This document shows positions 3,897-6,373 of a stretch of DNA of 6,373 nt, one piece after another; the stretch's first letter is position 1; the number at the start of each line of letters is the position of its first letter. The translations under genes were made by a program, and so were the position numbers. This DNA is from an uncultured Eubacteriales bacterium (GTDB lineage: Bacteria; Bacillota; Clostridia; Oscillospirales; Oscillospiraceae). The notes beneath the pieces were generated by a model, which was not told the origin of the DNA, did not search any database, and was given only the letters and a program-made list of their open reading frames with translations. The stretch lies in assembly GCA_900553135.1 (NCBI GenBank), contig USCO01000126.1, positions 1 through 6,373 on the forward strand, given 5' to 3'.

Positions 3897-6373
3897 ATGA
3901 AACGATCCAACTTCAAGCAGCTATCCCGCAGGGCCGCGGCCCTGACCTTAGCGGTGGTCATGGCTATTCCCACGGCGTTCGCCACCGCAGGGACCAAAAA
4001 ATTGACTACCACACAGTCCATTACCGATGGTCTTACTTATACCAACACCATCACGGACCACTCCTCCGCCGGCCGGGTGGAAAGCTACAGCTTCCAGCTC
4101 TCCCCCAACAGCCAGGTCTATCCCATTATGGTCCAGTCCGCCGGAACCATTTACGGCGCGGCCACCATCAACAAGGCCATCAGCTATGCTGAAAGCCTGG
4201 GATACAACGTGATTGGCGGCATCAACAGCGACTTTTTCGACTGGAACGGAGTGCCCATCGGCATCTCTATTGAAAACGGCGTATACAAATCCAGCCCGGA
4301 AGGCCGCCACTCCGTGGCCTGGTCGGGCAGCGGCATGGAGCTGTCCATGTCCTCCCAGGTGGGCATGACGGTGACAAACCAGCGCACCAACACCTCCGCC
4401 ACCGTGAACCACTTCAACAAGTGGCGGGACTCCTCCGGAGGCCTGTACCTTTATAATGAGGACTTCTCCACCGTCTCCACCCGCACCGACAACGCCGGCG
4501 GCCGGATGATCCGCATGGAGCTGGTGGACGAGGAGAAGGGCGCCGACCTGGGCGTCAACAGCACCCTCACCCTCAAAGTCACCGAGGTGTTTGACACTGA
4601 CCAGTCGGTGACCATCGGAACGGATAACTACATCCTTACCGCCGCCTATGAGGCGGGCTACTACGAGCTCTTCGCCGGCTACCAGGTGGGCGATCTGGTC
4701 ACCCTGACCACCACCTGCACCGACCCCGTCCTGTCCCGGGCCCAGTGGGCCGGCGGCTGCGGGGACATCATGGTATACAACGGCACCGTTACCGACAGCT
4801 CCAGCTGGGCCTACGCCAAGGACGGCCGCAATCCCCGCACCGCTCTGGGCGTGAAGGCCGACGGCACCATGGTCTTTTATGAAGTGGACGGCCGCCAGTC
4901 CGGCTACTCCGGCGGTCTGAGCGAGAAGGACCTGGCCAACGAGCTGCTCAGCCAGGGCTGCGTCTGGGCGGTGAACCTGGACGGCGGCGGCTCCTCCATC
5001 CTCAGCGCCCGGCTGCCCGGCTCCAATTCCGTCTCCATTCAGAGCTCTCCCTCCGGCGGCAGCGCCAGAAGCTGCGCCACCTTCATCCTCCTGGTCACCG
5101 ACGATCCCGGCACCGGCCCGGCCACCCGCCTGGCTCTGAAGGAGGACGGTCTGGTGGTCCTGGCCGGCACCTCGGTCACCCTGGGCGACGTAGTGTCGGT
5201 AAACGCCGGAGCCAAAACGGTGGACAGCCGGGTCTCCGACGCCGCCTTTACCTCCAGCGGCCTGGGTTCCTTCAACGGCTCGGTGTACACCGCCGGAAAC
5301 ACGGCGGGCACCGACACCATTACCATCCACTCCGACTCCCTGGGTCTCTCCGGCACCGCCCAGATCCACGTGGTCACCTCCCTGTCCAAGCTCACGGTAA
5401 CCAAGTCCAACGGCAGCGCCCTGTCCTCCCTGTCCATGAAGGCGGGTGAGAGCGTCCAGCTGTCCGCCACCGGTACCTACTGGTCCCGCTCCGCCCTGCG
5501 CTCCTCCTCCACCGCTGTGACCTGGGGCGTCACCGGCGGCATTGGCACCATCACCGCCGACGGCCTGTTCACCGCCTCTGGCAACAGCAGCTCCGGCACC
5601 ATCACCGCCACTGCCGGCGGCATCACCACTAGCATCCCCGTGTCCCTGGAGAACGTCCACAACGACGTGACCCCCGGCCACTGGTCCTACACCGCCGTGG
5701 AGTACTGCTATGAGCACGGCATCGTCTCCGGCGTCTCCTCCACCGAGTTTGGCCGGGACCTGTCCATCCAGCGGGGCGACTTCGTGCTGATGCTGTATAA
5801 CGCCCTGGGCAAGCCCGCCGTCACCGGCTCCCTCACCTTCACCGACGTTTCCTCCACCGACTACTACGCCAAGGCCATCATCTGGGCCAGCGCCAACGGC
5901 CTGGCCTCCGGCGTGGGCGACGGTCTGTTCGCCCCCACCGCCCCGGTCACCCGGGAGCAGGCCTTCACCATGCTCCACCAGGCCATGCCTCTACTGGGCA
6001 TTGAGAGCCCCGAGCCCGACCTGAGCGTTCTGGACCAGTTCTCTGACAAGGACCAGATCGCCGACTACGCCAAGCCCCACATGGCCGCGCTGGTGGCCCA
6101 GGGAGTAGCCAGCGGCGCCGGCGGGGTCATCAACCCCAAGACCAACCTCAGCCGCGCTGAGATGGCCGCGCTGCTCTACCGTCTGCTCACCTATGACACC
6201 ACGGAGGAGCCCACCGAGCCTACCCAGCCCGATCCCGACGCCACCCTCACTCTGGACCAGGCCGAGACCACCCTGGAGAGCGCCAAGACCCTGACCCTCA
6301 CTGCCACCCTCACCGGGACTCAGGCGCCCATCACCTGGACCTCCAGCAACCCCGCCATCGCCACAGTGGACAG
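3897..6373 (+). CDS. Exported SLH-domain phosphodiester glycosidase (NAGPA family) with Ig-like domains, runs off right edge
   Basis: Open for 825 codons with no stop before the window edge. Residues 1-29 are a signal peptide: positive start (K2, R3, K7, R11, R12), hydrophobic core, and likely cleavage after AFA (27-29). Residues about 75-401 match the NAGPA/phosphodiester glycosidase domain (PF09992), which in animals removes GlcNAc from a sugar-phosphodiester. Signature segments are GGINSDFFDWNGVPIG (107-122), NPRTALGV (312-319) and NLDGGGSS (360-367). Two beta-rich, Thr/Ser-rich Ig-like regions follow (about 410-490 and 497-584, the second Big2-like), then three SLH repeats (590-764) for attachment to wall polysaccharide, an acidic Pro/Thr linker (768-781) and the start of another Big2 domain (783 onward). 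The start is fixed by AAAGGAG 5 bases upstream and by the signal peptide. The protein should sit on the cell surface; its natural substrate is unknown. The neighbouring glycan-export operon makes a wall or capsular glycan a reasonable guess. Confidence 0.93.
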   Translation, partial: MKRSNFKQLSRRAAALTLAVVMAIPTAFATAGTKKLTTTQSITDGLTYTNTITDHSSAGRVESYSFQLSPNSQVYPIMVQSAGTIYGAATINKAISYAESLGYNVIGGINSDFFDWNGVPIGISIENGVYKSSPEGRHSVAWSGSGMELSMSSQVGMTVTNQRTNTSATVNHFNKWRDSSGGLYLYNEDFSTVSTRTDNAGGRMIRMELVDEEKGADLGVNSTLTLKVTEVFDTDQSVTIGTDNYILTAAYEAGYYELFAGYQVGDLVTLTTTCTDPVLSRAQWAGGCGDIMVYNGTVTDSSSWAYAKDGRNPRTALGVKADGTMVFYEVDGRQSGYSGGLSEKDLANELLSQGCVWAVNLDGGGSSILSARLPGSNSVSIQSSPSGGSARSCATFILLVTDDPGTGPATRLALKEDGLVVLAGTSVTLGDVVSVNAGAKTVDSRVSDAAFTSSGLGSFNGSVYTAGNTAGTDTITIHSDSLGLSGTAQIHVVTSLSKLTVTKSNGSALSSLSMKAGESVQLSATGTYWSRSALRSSSTAVTWGVTGGIGTITADGLFTASGNSSSGTITATAGGITTSIPVSLENVHNDVTPGHWSYTAVEYCYEHGIVSGVSSTEFGRDLSIQRGDFVLMLYNALGKPAVTGSLTFTDVSSTDYYAKAIIWASANGLASGVGDGLFAPTAPVTREQAFTMLHQAMPLLGIESPEPDLSVLDQFSDKDQIADYAKPHMAALVAQGVASGAGGVINPKTNLSRAEMAALLYRLLTYDTTEEPTEPTQPDPDATLTLDQAETTLESAKTLTLTATLTGTQAPITWTSSNPAIATVD
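5664..6188 (+). repeat. Three SLH (S-layer homology) repeats within the glycosidase
   Basis: This stretch codes for residues 590-764. Repeat 1 (590-640) contains GHWSYTAVEYCYEHGIVSG and the motif QRGD (625-628). Repeat 2 (648-700) begins FTDVSS and carries TREQ (685-688). Repeat 3 (715-764) begins FSDKDQ and carries SRAE (752-755), the closest to the family's TRAE motif. Three repeats are the usual number for one pseudo-trimeric wall-binding unit, which in Firmicutes commonly binds pyruvylated secondary cell-wall polysaccharide. The repeats are divergent in DNA sequence. Confidence 0.88.
6243..6373 (+). other. Start of a C-terminal Big2-type Ig-like domain (truncated by window)
   Basis: Residues 783-825 read as the first strands of a bacterial Ig-like group 2 domain, with alternating hydrophobic residues in LTLTATLTG (794-802) and the hallmark ITWTSSNPAIATVD (806-819 region). 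It follows the acidic Pro/Thr linker, so the SLH unit is internal in this protein, not terminal. How many further domains follow cannot be seen. Confidence 0.8.

Noticed and set aside
3650..4021. A 123-codon minus-strand frame spanning the divergent intergenic region.
   Set aside because: It would run through both predicted promoters and the signal-peptide coding region, has no good ribosome binding site that I can see, and shows no family resemblance.
3881..4192. A plus-strand frame from the ATG at 3881.
   Set aside because: It is out of frame with the glycosidase, its start lies ahead of the AAAGGAG site, and its product is an overlapping-frame artefact.
5772..5780. An RGD tripeptide (residues 626-628), a possible integrin-binding motif.
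   Set aside because: It falls at the TRAE-like position of SLH repeat 1, where Arg and an acidic residue are expected, so chance and SLH conservation explain it.
3948..5978. A 676-codon open frame on the minus strand, opposite the SLH glycosidase gene.
   Set aside because: It is a Gly/Ala/Val/His-rich, low-complexity product with no recognisable motif. The plus strand here encodes a signal peptide, NAGPA motifs and SLH repeats in one uninterrupted frame.
1..6373. tRNA or rRNA genes, CRISPR arrays, insertion sequences, phage genes, rho-independent terminators.
   Set aside because: None was seen. Coding genes fill nearly the whole window, no spaced direct repeats or terminal inverted repeats stood out, and no GC-rich stem followed by a T-run was found.

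Overview
The window looks like chromosomal DNA from a GC-rich anaerobic Firmicute, most likely in the Oscillospiraceae (Flavonifractor/Lawsonibacter/Oscillibacter-like). The reasons are a strong G/C bias at third codon positions, strong AGGAG-type ribosome binding sites with ATG, GTG and TTG starts, sigma-A-like promoters, and a secreted SLH-domain protein with Ig-like Big2 modules. The genus is inferred from style, not from a search.

Layout. A leftward operon fills positions 1-3633. Its first gene (3633-2068) encodes an MVF/MurJ-family lipid-linked glycan flippase. Three bases later comes a Wzy/WaaL-type O-antigen polymerase/ligase (2064-616). A GT4 glycosyltransferase follows, overlapping by 4 bases and cut by the left edge (619-1). 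A 263-bp divergent intergenic region (3634-3896) holds one good promoter for each direction. To the right, a single long open frame starts at 3897 and leaves the window without a stop. It encodes an exported protein with a signal peptide, a phosphodiester glycosidase (NAGPA-family) domain, two Ig-like regions, three SLH repeats, an acidic Pro/Thr linker and the start of a Big2 domain.

How the genes may fit together. A glycosyltransferase, a flippase and a polymerase/ligase are the core of a machine that builds a lipid-linked glycan, moves it across the membrane and polymerises it or attaches it to the envelope. The divergent gene encodes an enzyme of a family that cleaves sugar-1-phosphodiester bonds, and its SLH repeats should bind a secondary cell-wall polysaccharide. 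One hypothesis is that the leftward operon makes or exports the wall polymer that holds the SLH protein, and that the enzyme trims or remodels a phosphodiester-linked glycan. The flippase lacks most of the charged cavity residues known to matter in E. coli MurJ, which fits a substrate other than lipid II. No RNA gene, CRISPR array, insertion sequence or origin was seen.
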